Below the pieces are notes generated by a model that searched no databases, was not told where the DNA came from, and saw nothing but the letters and a program-made list of their open reading frames with translations. Both the position numbers and the translations under genes were made by a program. This document shows, piece after piece, positions 33,520 through 44,129 of a stretch of DNA of 64,000 bases. The DNA comes from Budorcas taxicolor (taxonomy: Eukaryota > Chordata > Mammalia > Artiodactyla > Bovidae). Each line of letters begins with the position of its first letter. Positions within the stretch are counted from its first letter, which is position 1. The stretch spans positions 10,124,001 to 10,188,000 of the forward strand of contig NC_068922.1 of the NCBI RefSeq assembly GCF_023091745.1, read 5' to 3'.

Positions 33520-34261
33520 TCTCTTTTTTTAAATCCTAGCTTTACTGTGGGGGTAACTGACAATTAAAAATTGTATACATTTAAGACACACAATGTGATT
33601 TTCAGACGTACATTTACGCTTTAAAATGTTTACCATAAGGTAATTAACATATCCAGGCTTCCCTGGTGGATCAGTGGTAAAGAAATCACCCGCCAATGCA
33701 GGAGATATGGGTTTGAACCCTGTGGGTCAGGAAGATCCCCTGGAGAAGGAAATGGAAACCCACTCCAGTATTCTTGCCTAGAATATTCCATGGACAAAGG
33801 AGCCTGGCAGGCTATAGTCCATGGGGTCGCAAGAGTCAGACACAAGTTAGCACCTAACCAACAATTAACATAACCATCACCTCACATAGTTATCATCTTT
33901 TTAGTAAAAAGAAATAAGAGCTACTCTCTTAGAACATTTCAAGTGTACAGTACAGTATCATTAGCTAAAGTCACCATGCTGTACTTTAAATCTCCAGGAC
34001 TTATCCCTCCTCCATATCTCAATCTTTGTACCTTGTAGCCAACATCTCCCCATTTCTTCCACTCCATCCCTGGTGACCACCAGGATACCCTCTGCTTCTA
34101 AGAGTCTGACATTTTTAGTTTCCACATATAAGTGAGATCATGCAGTATCTTTCTTTCTCTGACTTATTTCACTCAGCAAAATGTTCTCCATGTTTCATTC
34201 ATGTTATTGCAAATGATAAAATTTCCTTTTTTGAGGCCGAATAAAATTTCATTATTTATCT
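33520..34261 (-). mobile_element. Old L1, antisense (left segment)
   Basis: Antisense L1 3' UTR wording: aattgtatacatttaagaca, gtacagtacagtatcattag, ttctctgacttatttcactc. A Bov-tA at 33656 and a BovB at 34262 interrupt it. It resumes at 35126. Confidence 0.75.
33656..33862 (+). mobile_element. Bov-tA SINE
   Basis: Head ggcttccctggtggatcagt, middle tttgaaccctgtgggtcagg, BovB-like tail. aattaacatatcca (33642-33655) and aattaacataacca (33863-33876) are a 14-bp duplication with one change. Confidence 0.92.
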
Positions 34262-35125
34262 ATATGCAGAGTACATCATGAGAAACGCTGGACTGGAAGA
34301 AACACAAGCTGGAATCAAGATTGCCGGGAGAAATATCAATAACCTCAGATATGCAGATGACACCACCCTTATGGCAGAAAGAGGAGCTAAAAAGCCTCTT
34401 GATGAAAGTAAAAGAGGAGAGTGAAAAAGTTGGCTTAAAGCTCAACATTCAGAAAATGAAGATCATGGCGTCCGGTCCCATCACTTCATGGGAAATAGAT
34501 GGGGAAACAGTGGAAACAGTGTCAGACTTTATTTTTGGGGCTCCACAATCACTGCTGATGGTGACTGCAGCCAGGAAATTAAAAGACGCTCACTCCTTGG
34601 AAGAAAAGTTATGACCAATCTAGATAGCATATTCAAAAGCAGAGACATTACTTTGCCGACTAAGGTCCATCTAGTCAAGGCTATGGTGTTTCCTGTGGTC
34701 ATGTATGGATGTGAGAGTTGGACTGTGAAGAAGGCTGAGCATTGAAGAATTGATGCTTTTGAACTGTGGTGTTGGAGAAGACTCTTGAGAGTCCCTTGGA
34801 CTGCAAGGAGATCCAACCAGTCCGTTCTGAAGGAGATCAGCCCTGGGATTTCTTTGGAGGGAATGATGCTAAAGCTGAAGCTCCAGTACTTTGGCCACCT
34901 CATGAGAAGGGTTGACTCATTGGAAAAGACTCTGATGCTGGGAGGGATTGGGGGCAGGAGGAGAAGGGGACGACTGAGGATGAGATGGCTAGATGGCATC
35001 ATGGACTCGATGGAGGTGAGTCTGAGTGAACTCCGGGAGATGGTGACGGACAGGGAGGCCTGGCGTGCTGTGATTCATGGGGTCGCAAAGAGTCGGACAC
35101 GACTGAGTGACTGAACTGGAACTGG
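34262..35125 (+). mobile_element. BovB LINE, 5'-truncated, plus strand
   Basis: Begins in the BovB palm region (reading MQSTS/RNAGLEET), passes the YADD box (about 34350), the C-terminal region and the 3' end. A loss near 34379 and a further shift near 34545 break the frame into pieces of 85-109 codons. A weak 7-bp duplication atctata (34258-34264, 35126-35132) flanks it. Confidence 0.9.
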
Positions 35126-35600
35126 ATCTATAAATAGATAAATAATAGTCTATCATAGATAGATAGATAATGAAATGTATGTGTCATGTATATCACTTTC
35201 TATATCATTGATCAGTGAACACTTTGTTTCCCTGTCTTGGCTATTGTGAATAAAGCTGTGATGAACATGGGAGCACAGATATTTCTTGAAGATACTGGTA
35301 CTATTTCCTCTGGATATATTCCTAGAAGCAGAATTGCTGTATCAAATAGTAGTTCTATTTCTAATTTTTTGAGGAACCACCATCCTGTTTTCCATAATGG
35401 CTGCACCAATTTACATTCCCATCAACAGTGCAAAAGGGTTCCCTTTTCTCTACAACCTCATCAACACTTGTTATCTTTTGCCTTTTTGATAATAGCCATT
35501 CTAACAGGTACAAGGTGATATCTCATCATGGCTTTGATTTGCATTTCCCTGATTATTAGTGACACTGAGCACTTTTTCATATACCTGTTGGCCATTTATC
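35126..35600 (-). mobile_element. Old L1, antisense (right segment)
   Basis: Continues the antisense L1: ttgtgaataaagctgtgatg, tcctagaagcagaattgctg, atagccattctaacaggtac. A TAGA-type simple repeat at 35134-35170 lies near the junction with the BovB. Confidence 0.85.
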
Positions 35601-35804
35601 TTAAGAACCAAAAATCTTAACTGCTCTAGGCATGACAAACTTAGCCTTCAGTTGTACTTGGGAGTGCCCTCATTTATAGAAAGGATGATATTCCCAAGAG
35701 TTGCAAATTCCTTCTGGGCTCAATTAGAGTCCACTTTATTATACTTCTTTTATAGACTACAAGAAAATAAGTTGAAACTTTTAGAAGACAATCAAGCTAA
35801 AGAC
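35601..35804. other. Unassigned sequence
   Basis: No gene or repeat recognised. Confidence 0.4.
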
Positions 35805-36013
35805 GGGGCTTCTCTGGTGGCTCAGATGGTAAAGAATCTTCCTGCAATATAGGAGACCCAGGTTTGATCCTTGGGTTGGAAGGATCTCCTGGAGAAGGGA
35901 ATGACTACACACTCCAGTATTCTTGCCTGGAGAACCCTATGGACTGAGGAGCCTGGTGGGTTATAGTCCATGGGGTCACAAAGAGTTAGACACAACGGAG
36001 CAACTAACACAAT
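35805..36013 (+). mobile_element. Bov-tA SINE
   Basis: Head ggcttctctggtggctcaga, tttgatccttgggttggaag, and tail with ccatggggtcacaaagagtt. A short duplication ctaaaga lies at 35797-35803 and 36014-36020. Confidence 0.92.
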
Positions 36014-36258
36014 CTAAAGATAGAAACAAGATTAGAAGAAAGTATAGTATATCATAAATTCTTAATTGAAATAATGAATGAATGAGCAATGAGTGAATGA
36101 AGAAAGGATGCCTTACAGAAGGACCACTGATGAGGCCCCAAACTACACTGTTAAGCTTTTGTCTTCTCCTTTTTCCCAAGAAGGCATTGTGAACGAATTT
36201 TCCATGCTTTTTGTGAGCAGAACTGAGGAAAAGAGACATTTGGGTTAACAACGTATAG

Positions 36259-36528
36259 CTAGCTAAGTTGCTTCAGTCGTGTCCGACTCTGTGCGACCCC
36301 ATAGACGGCAGCCCACCAGGCTCCCCCACCCCTGGGATTCTCCAGGCAAGAACACTGGAGTGGGTTGCCATTTTCTTCTCCAATGCATGAAAGTGAAAAG
36401 TGAAAGTGAAGTTGCTCAGTCATGACCAACTCTTCCTGACCCCACGGACTGCAGCCTACCAGGCTCCTCCGTCCATGGGATTTTCCAGGCAAGAGTACTG
36501 GAGTGGGGTGCCATCGCCTTCTCTGAAT
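36259..36528 (-). mobile_element. Bov-A2 dimeric SINE
   Basis: Two minus-strand monomers: ttgcttcagtcgtgtccgac at 36267, then ttgctcagtcatgaccaact near 36413, joined by the agtgaaaagtgaaagtgaag linker. Duplications aacaacgtatag (36247-36258) and aacaatgtatag (36529-36540) flank it. Confidence 0.94.
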
Positions 36529-36706
36529 AACAATGTATAGGAACCTCTTATTTCAGAAAAGAAGAGCCCCTAACATTTTCTATGAACATGTGAACATACT
36601 CTGCTCATCTGACTCAGAACAGTGCACATTATAAATATAAGATGATCTTGACTTAGTCTTACCTGGAAGAAGCTTGTAAACATTCAAGTGTTTCTAGAGG
36701 CAGTGG

Positions 36707-36922
36707 TGGTGGTGGTGGTGTAGTCCCTAAATCGTGTCCGACTCTTGCAACTCCGTGGACTATAGTCTGCCAGGCTCCTATGTCCATGGGATTCTCCAGG
36801 CAAGAATACTGGAGTGGGTTGCCATTTCCTTTGTCAGGGGATCTTCCCAACCCAGGAATTGAACCCAGGTCTCCTGCATTGCAGACAGATTCTTTACCAA
36901 CTGAGCTACAAGGGAAGCTCCA
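36707..36922 (-). mobile_element. Bov-tA SINE
   Basis: Minus strand: a (GGT)n-like tail, aaatcgtgtccgactcttgc, the ccatttcctttgtcagggga core, then the tRNA-like head ending aactgagctacaagggaagc. The duplication agaggcagtgg lies at 36696-36706 and 36923-36933. Confidence 0.92.
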
Positions 36923-36933
36923 AGAGGCAGTGG

Positions 36934-37120
36934 AGCACGGCGTAAGAGCATGAGCACCCTGGGTTAGAATCTCAACTGGCTGTGGGTACTTGAGTGAGTT
37001 ATTTAACACCCCTGGGCAGCTAGTGACCCACTCTCAGTGGGGAATGAGACTAGTACATCTTATATTGTAATGATCAGAGACAATGCCCATAAACTGCGGG
37101 TTCATAGAACCTCTCCAACA
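36934..37120 (+). repeat. MIR SINE
   Basis: Sense MIR text: gtaagagcatgagcaccctg, ggttagaatctcaactggct, gagttatttaacacccctgg. The Bov-tA lies at its 5' edge. Confidence 0.65.
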
Positions 37121-37362
37121 GTTTTCGGTATTCATTGTTAGTACTGTTGTTAACAATATAAAGAATAAAACACCAGTGCCCCTCAGCCTCTTCCCAAACC
37201 TGAACAAGAAGGGTTGACTAGACTTAGGACATCAAAGCTTTTCCTCCTCTCCTATGGGACTTGTGCTGCTTCCAATGTTGAGAAAATTGAGTAAGCAGAT
37301 GAGAGTTTGGGCTGTCAGGTGAAGTGTCCTGCCTGGTTCCTGCCTACCCACCCCAAGTGATC
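37121..37362. other. Unassigned sequence
   Basis: No gene or repeat recognised. Confidence 0.4.
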
Positions 37363-37434
37363 CTGCGGCTGCTGCTAAGTTGCTTCAGTCATGTCCGACT
37401 CTGTGCAACCCCATAGACAGCAGCCCACCAGGCA
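37363..37434 (-). mobile_element. Bov-A fragment
   Basis: ctgctgctaagttgcttcag then ccccatagacagcagcccac, ending abruptly in cactgccatccc. Only the 3' half of a monomer is present. Confidence 0.85.
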
Positions 37435-37740
37435 CTGCCATCCCTCAATTTCAGCTAATTAGCCACTTCTTTTCCTTTAAGCTTCACTGCCCTTTCAGCT
37501 TCTCCAACATCACCTTTTAAAGAGTAAACTCAGTGTCATGTAACTAATCTTAAAATCTCTTCCCTAGTTCTGGCAGGTGATAAAGGCCAGAGCCCAACTT
37601 TCTAGACTGACAATAAAAAATCAAACTGAATTCATTTACTGACTCTAAATTGCCTCAGTATAACAACAAACCACCTCTAATTAAGTGTAAAATTAATATC
37701 TTCTATGAGCTAATATTTCCTGATTATACTTCAGTTAAGT
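37435..37740. other. Unassigned sequence
   Basis: AT-rich, with no gene or repeat recognised. The last bases (ttaag at 37735-37739) may be the target duplication of the following BovB. Confidence 0.35.
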
Positions 37741-38358
37741 TCATTTCAGTCACTCAGTTGTGTCCAACTATTTGTGACCCCATGCTATGCCTCCCTGTCC
37801 ATCACCAACTCCTGGAGTTTACTCAAACTCAGGTCCACTGAGTCAGTGATGCCATCTAGCCATCTCATCCTTGTCATTCTGTTCTCCCACCTTCAATCTT
37901 TCCCAGTATCAGGGTCTTTTCAAATGAGTCAGTTTTTCATATCAGGTGGCCAAAGTATTGGAGTTTCAGCTGTAGCATCAGTCCTTCTAATGAATATTCA
38001 GGACTCATTTCCTTTGGAATGGACGGGTTGGATCTCCTTGCAGTCCAAGGGACTCTCAAGAGTCTCCTCCAACACCTTAGTTCAAAAGAATCAGCTCTTC
38101 GGCACTCAGCTTTCTTTATAGTACAAATCTCACATTCATACATGACTACTGGAAAAACCATAACCTTGACTAAAAGGACATAAATTGGCAAAGTAATGCT
38201 TCTGCTTTATAATATGCTGTCTACTTTGGTCATAACTTTTCTTCCAAGGAGTAAGCGTCTTTTAATTTCATGGCTGCAGTCACCATCTGCAGTGATTTTG
38301 GAGCTCAAAAAAATAAAGTCTGTAATTGTTTCCCTAACTATTTGCCATGAAGTGATGG
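37741..38358 (-). mobile_element. BovB LINE host element, 3' segment
   Basis: Reverse complement of the BovB 3' end and C-terminal coding part, with many substitutions. It stops at ccatgaagtgatgg. The same element continues at 39481, so a plus-strand BovB has been inserted into it. Confidence 0.88.
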
Positions 38359-39104
38359 AAAAAGCAAGAGAGTTCCAGAAAAACATCTATTTCTGCTTTA
38401 TTGACTATGCCAAAGCCTTTGACTGTGTGGATCACAATAAACTGTGGAAAATTCTGAAAGAGATGGGAATACCAGACCACCTGATGTGCCTCTTGAGAAA
38501 CCTATATGCAGGTCAGGAAGCAGCAGTTAGAACTGGACATGGAACAACAGACTGGTTCCATATAGGAAAAGGAGTACGTCAAGGCTGTATATTATCACCC
38601 TGCTTATTTAACTTCTATGCAGAGTACATCATGAGAAATGCTGGACTGGAAGAAACACAAGCTGGAATCAAGATTGCCGGGAGAAATATCAATAACCTCA
38701 GATATGCAGATGACACCACCCTTATGGCAGAAAGTGAAGAGGAACTCAAAAGCCTCTTGATGAAAGTGAAAGAGGAGAGTGAAAAAGTTGGCTTCAAGCT
38801 CAACATTCAGAAAATGAAGATCATGGCATCCGGTCCCATCACTTCATGGGAAATAGATGGGGAAACAGTGGAAACAGTGAGAGACTTTATTTTGGGGGGC
38901 TCCAAAATCACTGCAGATGGTGACTGCAGCCATGAAATTAAAAGACGCTTACTCCTTGGAAGAAAATTTATGACCCACCTAGATAGTATATTCAAAAGCA
39001 GAGACATTACTTTGCCGACTAAGGTCCGTCTAGTCAAGGCTATGGTTTTTCCTGTGGTCATGTATGGATGTGAGAGTTGGACTGTGAAGAAGGCTGAGCG
39101 CTGA
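38359..39104 (+). pseudogene. BovB reverse-transcriptase C-terminal ORF remnant
   Basis: Open frame with motif A (DYAKAFD), the RQGCILSP motif, an intact YADD box (NNLRYADDTT) and the C-terminal region ending ESWTVKKAER before a TGA at 39102. The open frame actually begins at 38196 in the antisense host BovB, making a chimeric 302-codon ORF. Endonuclease and RT fingers are missing, so no functional protein is expected. Confidence 0.85.
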
Positions 39105-39480
39105 AGAATTGATGCTTTTGAACTGTGGTGTTGGAGAAGACTCTTGAGAGTCCCTTGGACTGCAAGGAGATCCAACCAGTCCATTCTGAAGGAGATCAGC
39201 CCTGGGTGTTCTTTAGAAGGAATGATGCTAAAGCTGAAACTCCAATACTTTGGCCACCTCATGCAAAGAGTTGACTCATTGGAAAAGATTCTGATGCTGG
39301 GAGGGATTGGGGGCAGGAGGAGAAGGGGACGACAGAAGATGAGATGGCTGGATGGTATCACTGACTCGATGGACGTGAGTCTAAGTGAACTCCGGGAGAT
39401 GGTGACGGACAGGGAGGCCTGGCGTGCTGTGATTCATGGAGCTGCAAAGAGTCGAACATGACTGAGCGACTGAACTGAAC
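38359..39480 (+). mobile_element. BovB LINE nested inside the minus-strand BovB
   Basis: 5'-truncated in the palm region (reading EKAREFQKN) and complete to the pentamer 3' tail (actgaactgaac). The hexamer tgatgg at 38353-38358 and 39481-39486 is its likely target duplication and restores the host reading when one copy is removed. In BovB coordinates it is the same region it interrupts, in opposite orientation. Confidence 0.92.
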
Positions 39481-41250
39481 TGATGGGACCAAATGTCATG
39501 ACCTTACTTTTCTGAATGTTGAGTTTTAAGCCAACTTTTTTACTCTCCTCTTTCACTTTCATCAAGAGGCTTTTTAGTTCCTCTTCACTTTCTGCCATAA
39601 GGGTGGTGTCATCTGCATATCTGAGGTTATTGATATTTCTCCTGGCAATCTTGATTCCAGCTTGTGCTTCTTCCAGCCCAGAGTTTCTCATGAGGTACTC
39701 TGCATATAAGTTAAATAAGCAGGGTGACAATATACAGCCTTGACGTACTCCTTTCCCGATTTGGAACCAGTCTGTTGTTCCATGTCCTGTTCTAACTGTT
39801 GATTCTTGACCTGGATACAGATTTCTCAAGAGGCAGGTCAGGTGGTCTGGTATTCCCATCTCTTTCAGAATTTTCCACAGTTTCTTGTGATCCACACAGT
39901 CAAAGGCTTTGACATAGTAAACAAAGCATAAATAAAGGTTTTTCTGGAACTCTCTTGCTTTTTCAATGATCCAAGGGATGTTAGCAAATTGATCTCTGGT
40001 TCCTCTGCTTTTTCTAAATCCAGCTTGAACAACTGGAAGTTCACAGTTCACATACTGTTGAAGCCTGGCTTGGAGAATTTTGAGCAGTACTTTGCTAGCG
40101 TGTGAGATGAGTATAATTTTGTGGTAGTTTGAACATTCTTTGGCATTGGCTTTCTTTGGAATTGGAATGAAAATTGACCTTTTCCAGTCCTGTGGCCATT
40201 GCTGAGTTTTCCAAATTTGCTGGCATATTGAGTGCAGCACTTTCACAGCATCATCTTTCAGGATTTGAAAGAGCTCAACTGGAATTCTATCACCTCCACT
40301 AGCTTTGTTTGTAGTGATGCTTCCTAAGGCCCACTTGACTTCACATTCCAGGATGTCTGGCTTTAGGTGAGTGATCACACCATCGTGATTATGTGGGTCG
40401 TAAAGATCTTTTTTTTTTTTATAGTTCTTCTCTGTATTCTTGCCACCTCTTCTTAATATCTTCTGCTTCTGTTAGGTCCATACCATTTCTGTCCTTTATT
40501 GAGCCCATCTTTCCATGAAATGTTCCCTTGGTATCTCTAATTTTCTTGAAGAGATCTCTAGTCTTCCCCTTTCTATTGTTTTCCTCTATTTCTTTGCATT
40601 GATCACTGAGGAATGCTTTCTTATCTCTCCTTGCTATTCTTTGGAACTCTGCATTCAAATGGGTGTATCTTTCCTTTTCTCCCTTGCTTTTTGCTTCTCT
40701 TCTTTTCATAGCTATTTGCAAGGCCTCCCCAGACAGCCATTTTGCTTGTTTGCATTTCTTTTCCTTGGGGATGATCTTGATCCCTGTCCCCTGTACAATG
40801 TCATGAACCTCCATCCATAGATCTTCAGGCACTCTGTCTATCAGATCTAGTCCCTTAAATCTACTTTTCACTTCCACTGTATAGTCATAAGGGATTTGAT
40901 TTAGGTCATACCTGAGTGGTCTCGTGGTTTTCCCTACTTTCTTCGATTGAAGTCTGAATTGGGCAATAAGGAGTTCATGATCTGAGACACAGTCAGCTCC
41001 TAGTCTTGTTTTTGCTGAGTGTAAGAGCTTCCCCACCTTTGGCTGCAAAGAATATAATCAATGTGATTTTGGTATTGACCATCTGGTGTTGTCCATGTGT
41101 AGAGTTGTCTCTTGTGTTGTTGGAGGTGGGTGTTTGCTATGACCTGACCTGTGCATTCTCTTGACAAAACTCTATTAGCATTTGCTCTGCTTCATTCTGT
41201 CCTCGAAGGTCAAATTTGCCTGTTGCTCCAGGTATTTTATGACTTCCTAA
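39481..41250 (-). mobile_element. BovB LINE host element, 5' segment
   Basis: Reverse complement covers, from 41250 downwards: endonuclease part (SDHELL near 40978), linker, RT fingers, palm with YADD (about 39630-39620) and onward to the GPI text where the nested element sits. With 37741-38358 it forms one BovB truncated only in the endonuclease. Frames 40419-41048 (209 codons) and 39434-40378 (314 codons) stay open. The T10 run near 40411 and indels separate them. Confidence 0.92.
39487..40378 (-). pseudogene. BovB reverse-transcriptase ORF remnant
   Basis: Minus-strand frame encoding RT fingers through palm. Motifs seen in order: PIPKKANAKE, QAGFRKSRGT, motif A altered to YYVKAFD (the usual Asp is Tyr), RQGCILSP and intact YADD. 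Loss of the first motif-A aspartate would abolish catalysis even if the frame were whole. The C-terminal end reads into the nested element. Confidence 0.85.
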
Positions 41251-41487
41251 TTTAAGACAGTAGTCTTAAAGGATACTTATGACTATGTCCACTTCACAGA
41301 CAAGAAAAATGAGGCTCAGACAGTAAAGTGACAAGGTTGCCTCTGCTCCATAAAAGCCAGAGAGACGATGTGAACACAATTTGACTTAAGGTTAAATTTC
41401 TGGCTCTTAACCATCAACCACCCCGTCCTATAAACTTCTGTTTATTAAAGTGATCTGGCAGCTCCCCTTTAATGATGAGGCACTGGA
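41251..41487. repeat. Local duplication, copy 1
   Basis: 237 bp containing a minus-strand MIR remnant (cttcacagacaagaaaaatg, gaggctcagacagtaaagtg). It recurs at 42274-42669 with about ten substitutions. This copy lacks six bases (tagtcc) that copy 2 and the MIR consensus pattern keep. Its left edge is the junction with the BovB 5' end. Confidence 0.9.
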
Positions 41488-42260
41488 TAATTTATGAAAG
41501 AAGACAGTAATTACTATGCATATATTGCCACTGGCAGACATGTCTGCTTCCAGAAGGTTCTTCCTCCAGGGCCAGGGAGGCCCAGGAGTGAAGACAATAA
41601 AAAGGCCCAACTCTGCCCACAGGCATCTTCTGAAATGAAGCAGGTGAGCACTGCAGAGTGGAGGAGGTCGGGGTCCTCCAGCTGTATCCAGGGCTGCCAC
41701 AGGCCTGCCTGAGGGTATGCCAGGGTGCTCCAAAAACAGAAAAGAGAATCATTCTCTCACTTTCCAAGATGTCAAAGCCAGGTTCCCCAGGTTCCCTAAA
41801 CTTCCACAGAGAGCTTTGGCTAACTGGCCATGATTGGCAAAGAACTCAGAAAGAAAGGTGCCCTGGGACCCTTGGGGGTCTCAGAAGAGAACCCTGAAGA
41901 CAAGAACCTCACACTGAACAGCCAGGCTCCATATGCAGAAAGGAAGCCACTATCACATCAGTGCCTCCCTGTAAGTTGAGCCCTTGGGGTTTACCTTTTC
42001 TCCCTGCCTGCCCCAGCCCTGTGTGGCCTGCAGAATTACAAGAATTCAAAAGTCTGGAAAAGCAGACTGGCTGGCTCTGCTGAAAGTGAGCAGCTCTGCT
42101 GTCCTAATCCACCGCCCTGACAGGAGCCTGATTAACACGCTGCAGCAAGGAACGGTGTCTGACTTACAGCATCTTGTCAGACTTCTGTTACAGCCCTGGA
42201 GGGAAGGTCAAGAAGGGCCAACCACCTTGGCTTTGCAAATGAACATGGCACTAAATTCTT
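41488..42260. other. Unassigned sequence between duplicated segments
   Basis: Unique-looking, moderately GC-rich. Frames of 70-101 codons on both strands show no motif. Confidence 0.4.
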
Positions 42261-42273
42261 GGACATGTTACCC

Positions 42274-42669
42274 TTTAAGACAGTAGTCTTAAAGGATACT
42301 TATGACTATGTCCACTTCACAGACAAGAAAAACGAGGCTCAGACAGTAGAGTGACTAGTCCAAGGTTGCCTCTGCTCCATAAAAGCCAGAGAGACGATTT
42401 GAACACAATTTGACTTAAGGCTAGATTTCTGGCTCTTAACTATCAACCACCCCTTCCTGTAAACTTCTGTTTATTATTATTTTTGTTTTGCTTTGTTTTT
42501 GTTTTTTGTTTGTTTGTTTTAATTTTTATTTTTACTTTATTTTACTTTACAGTACTGTATTGGTTTTGCCATATATTGACATGAATCCACCATGGGTGTA
42601 CATGGGAACTCATGTAAACTTCTGTTTACTAAAGTGATCTGGCAGCTCCTCTTTAATGATGAGGCACTG
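42274..42669. repeat. Local duplication, copy 2, with L1 insertion
   Basis: Second copy of 41251-41487, about 95% identical. The 13-mer ggacatgttaccc flanks it at 42261-42273 and 42670-42682, as a target duplication would. An L1 3' end (42477-42612) was inserted later; copy 1 lacks it. Confidence 0.9.
42477..42612 (-). mobile_element. L1 3' end, 136-bp insertion
   Basis: Minus strand: T-rich tail at the left with TTTG units, then actgtattggttttgccata and gaatccaccatgggtgtaca, the reverse complement of a young bovid L1 3' end. The 19-bp duplication tgtaaacttctgtttatta (42458-42476) versus one change at 42613-42631. Confidence 0.93.
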
Positions 42670-42721
42670 GGACATGTTACCCATCATTCACTGCCGGAAG
42701 TGAGCAGTGGGTAACATGTCC
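42670..42721. repeat. 52-base hairpin-forming palindrome
   Basis: ggacatgttaccca (42670-42683) pairs perfectly with tgggtaacatgtcc (42708-42721). Inside, tcact and agtga add a 5-bp stem around a 6-base loop. One arm is repeated at 42261-42273 on the far side of copy 2. Confidence 0.9.
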
Positions 42722-43737
42722 AAGACAACACAATGACCGTGTGGCTTGGGGAAGAACAATACCCAGGTCTTCAGGCATTGTGTTTCATGTCTGATTTTGC
42801 TTTAACTTTTCTCTTGTGCTTGGCCTTCCTTCGATACCCTCGGCTCTTGAACCATTTGAGGAAATGAGTGTTTCTGTAATTCTCAGCATGGCATCATCCG
42901 CATCCCCACCTCAGTTCCTGCGGCCACAAATAAGACCCCAGAAACAGTTCCTGAAGTGGCTCATGGGGCCCACACGGGACATATGAGGATCAACACAGCC
43001 CCAGTTACCCGTTTGTTCTTTCAAAGTAGTTTCAATACTTCTGGATTCCCCTCAAAGAGTAACTTACTGAGCAAACTGACCTGAGGAAGAAAGTCAGGAA
43101 GAAATGTTTAGAGTCTCATTGGTTTATTCCAAGGCTCTAAGGTCCTGTGGCTTGAAACCCTCCAGTCATCTTCCTGGACACGTAGGAGAGCAGCCATGTG
43201 CATCAGCTGGTCCACAAGATCTTCCACCATTTTTTATGTGGTTTTGTTCATTTTCCCTACATTCTCAGCTTTGACCAACTGACTCCCCAAAGGTCCCCCT
43301 AGTTTTCATTTTTATGAGATGGGTGTCCCTTTATGGAATCCACTATATCCCCTTCTTAGGGAAATCCTGTCCATCCACACAGGACAGCTCAGAACAAACG
43401 TCCTCCTGGTCTTCCTGCACCAATCAATGGCAATTCTATCGGCCTTGCGGATCAGGCAAACACCCTGCAGTCATAATCATCCAGGATTCTTTCTCTCACA
43501 TCCCATAATCCATAGGCAAACCCTGGTGGCTGAAACCCGGGGGGCTCTGCCATCCTCTCTACCTCCTTGCACTGCGGCTGGTCCAAGCAAGATGCCTCCT
43601 CAGTGTTGACTATCTGGTATACTCACAGAACACATGTCATGGTCATTGTTTTTACTACATTGGATTCTCTTTGAGGACAGAGACCATTATTGATATATCT
43701 CTGTGCAGTAACACTACTGTTTCACATCTGTGGAAAT
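42722..43737. other. Unassigned sequence
   Basis: No gene or repeat recognised. Two overlapping frames at 43314-43609 show no motif. Confidence 0.4.
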
Positions 43738-43885
43738 TTGTAGTCCACAAGCATGTTTATTCTTACACATTGGCTCCCACCATTTCACAGACGAGGAAAG
43801 TGACTCAGAGAGGTTCCCTGCTATAGCTGAAGGCACAGATCCCCCAGGTGAAAGGGCAGGCCTTTGGGTTCCAAGTCTATTGCCT
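43738..43885 (-). repeat. MIR fragment
   Basis: ccatttcacagacgaggaaa then gtgactcagagaggttccct and gggttccaagtctattgcct fit a reversed MIR. Confidence 0.6.
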
Positions 43886-44129
43886 TGTACTTGGGAGTGG
43901 GCAGTCACTAAATTGCCACTGAAAACATATCTTTACGTTTTCTAAACAAGAGTAAGGAATGGTGATAGAATCCATAATGTAAGCAAACAAATCCTGCTTC
44001 TATTCAGGTATGCTTTCAAAGCATTCACTGAGGCCATTTATTAATTTAATTAACATGGTGACCAATCAAGATATCATCTAGAGTTTTGTTTGCCTTTTTA
44101 TAGATTCCACAAAAGAAAATGAAGAATTT
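43886..44129. other. Unassigned sequence
   Basis: AT-rich; no gene or repeat recognised. Confidence 0.35.
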
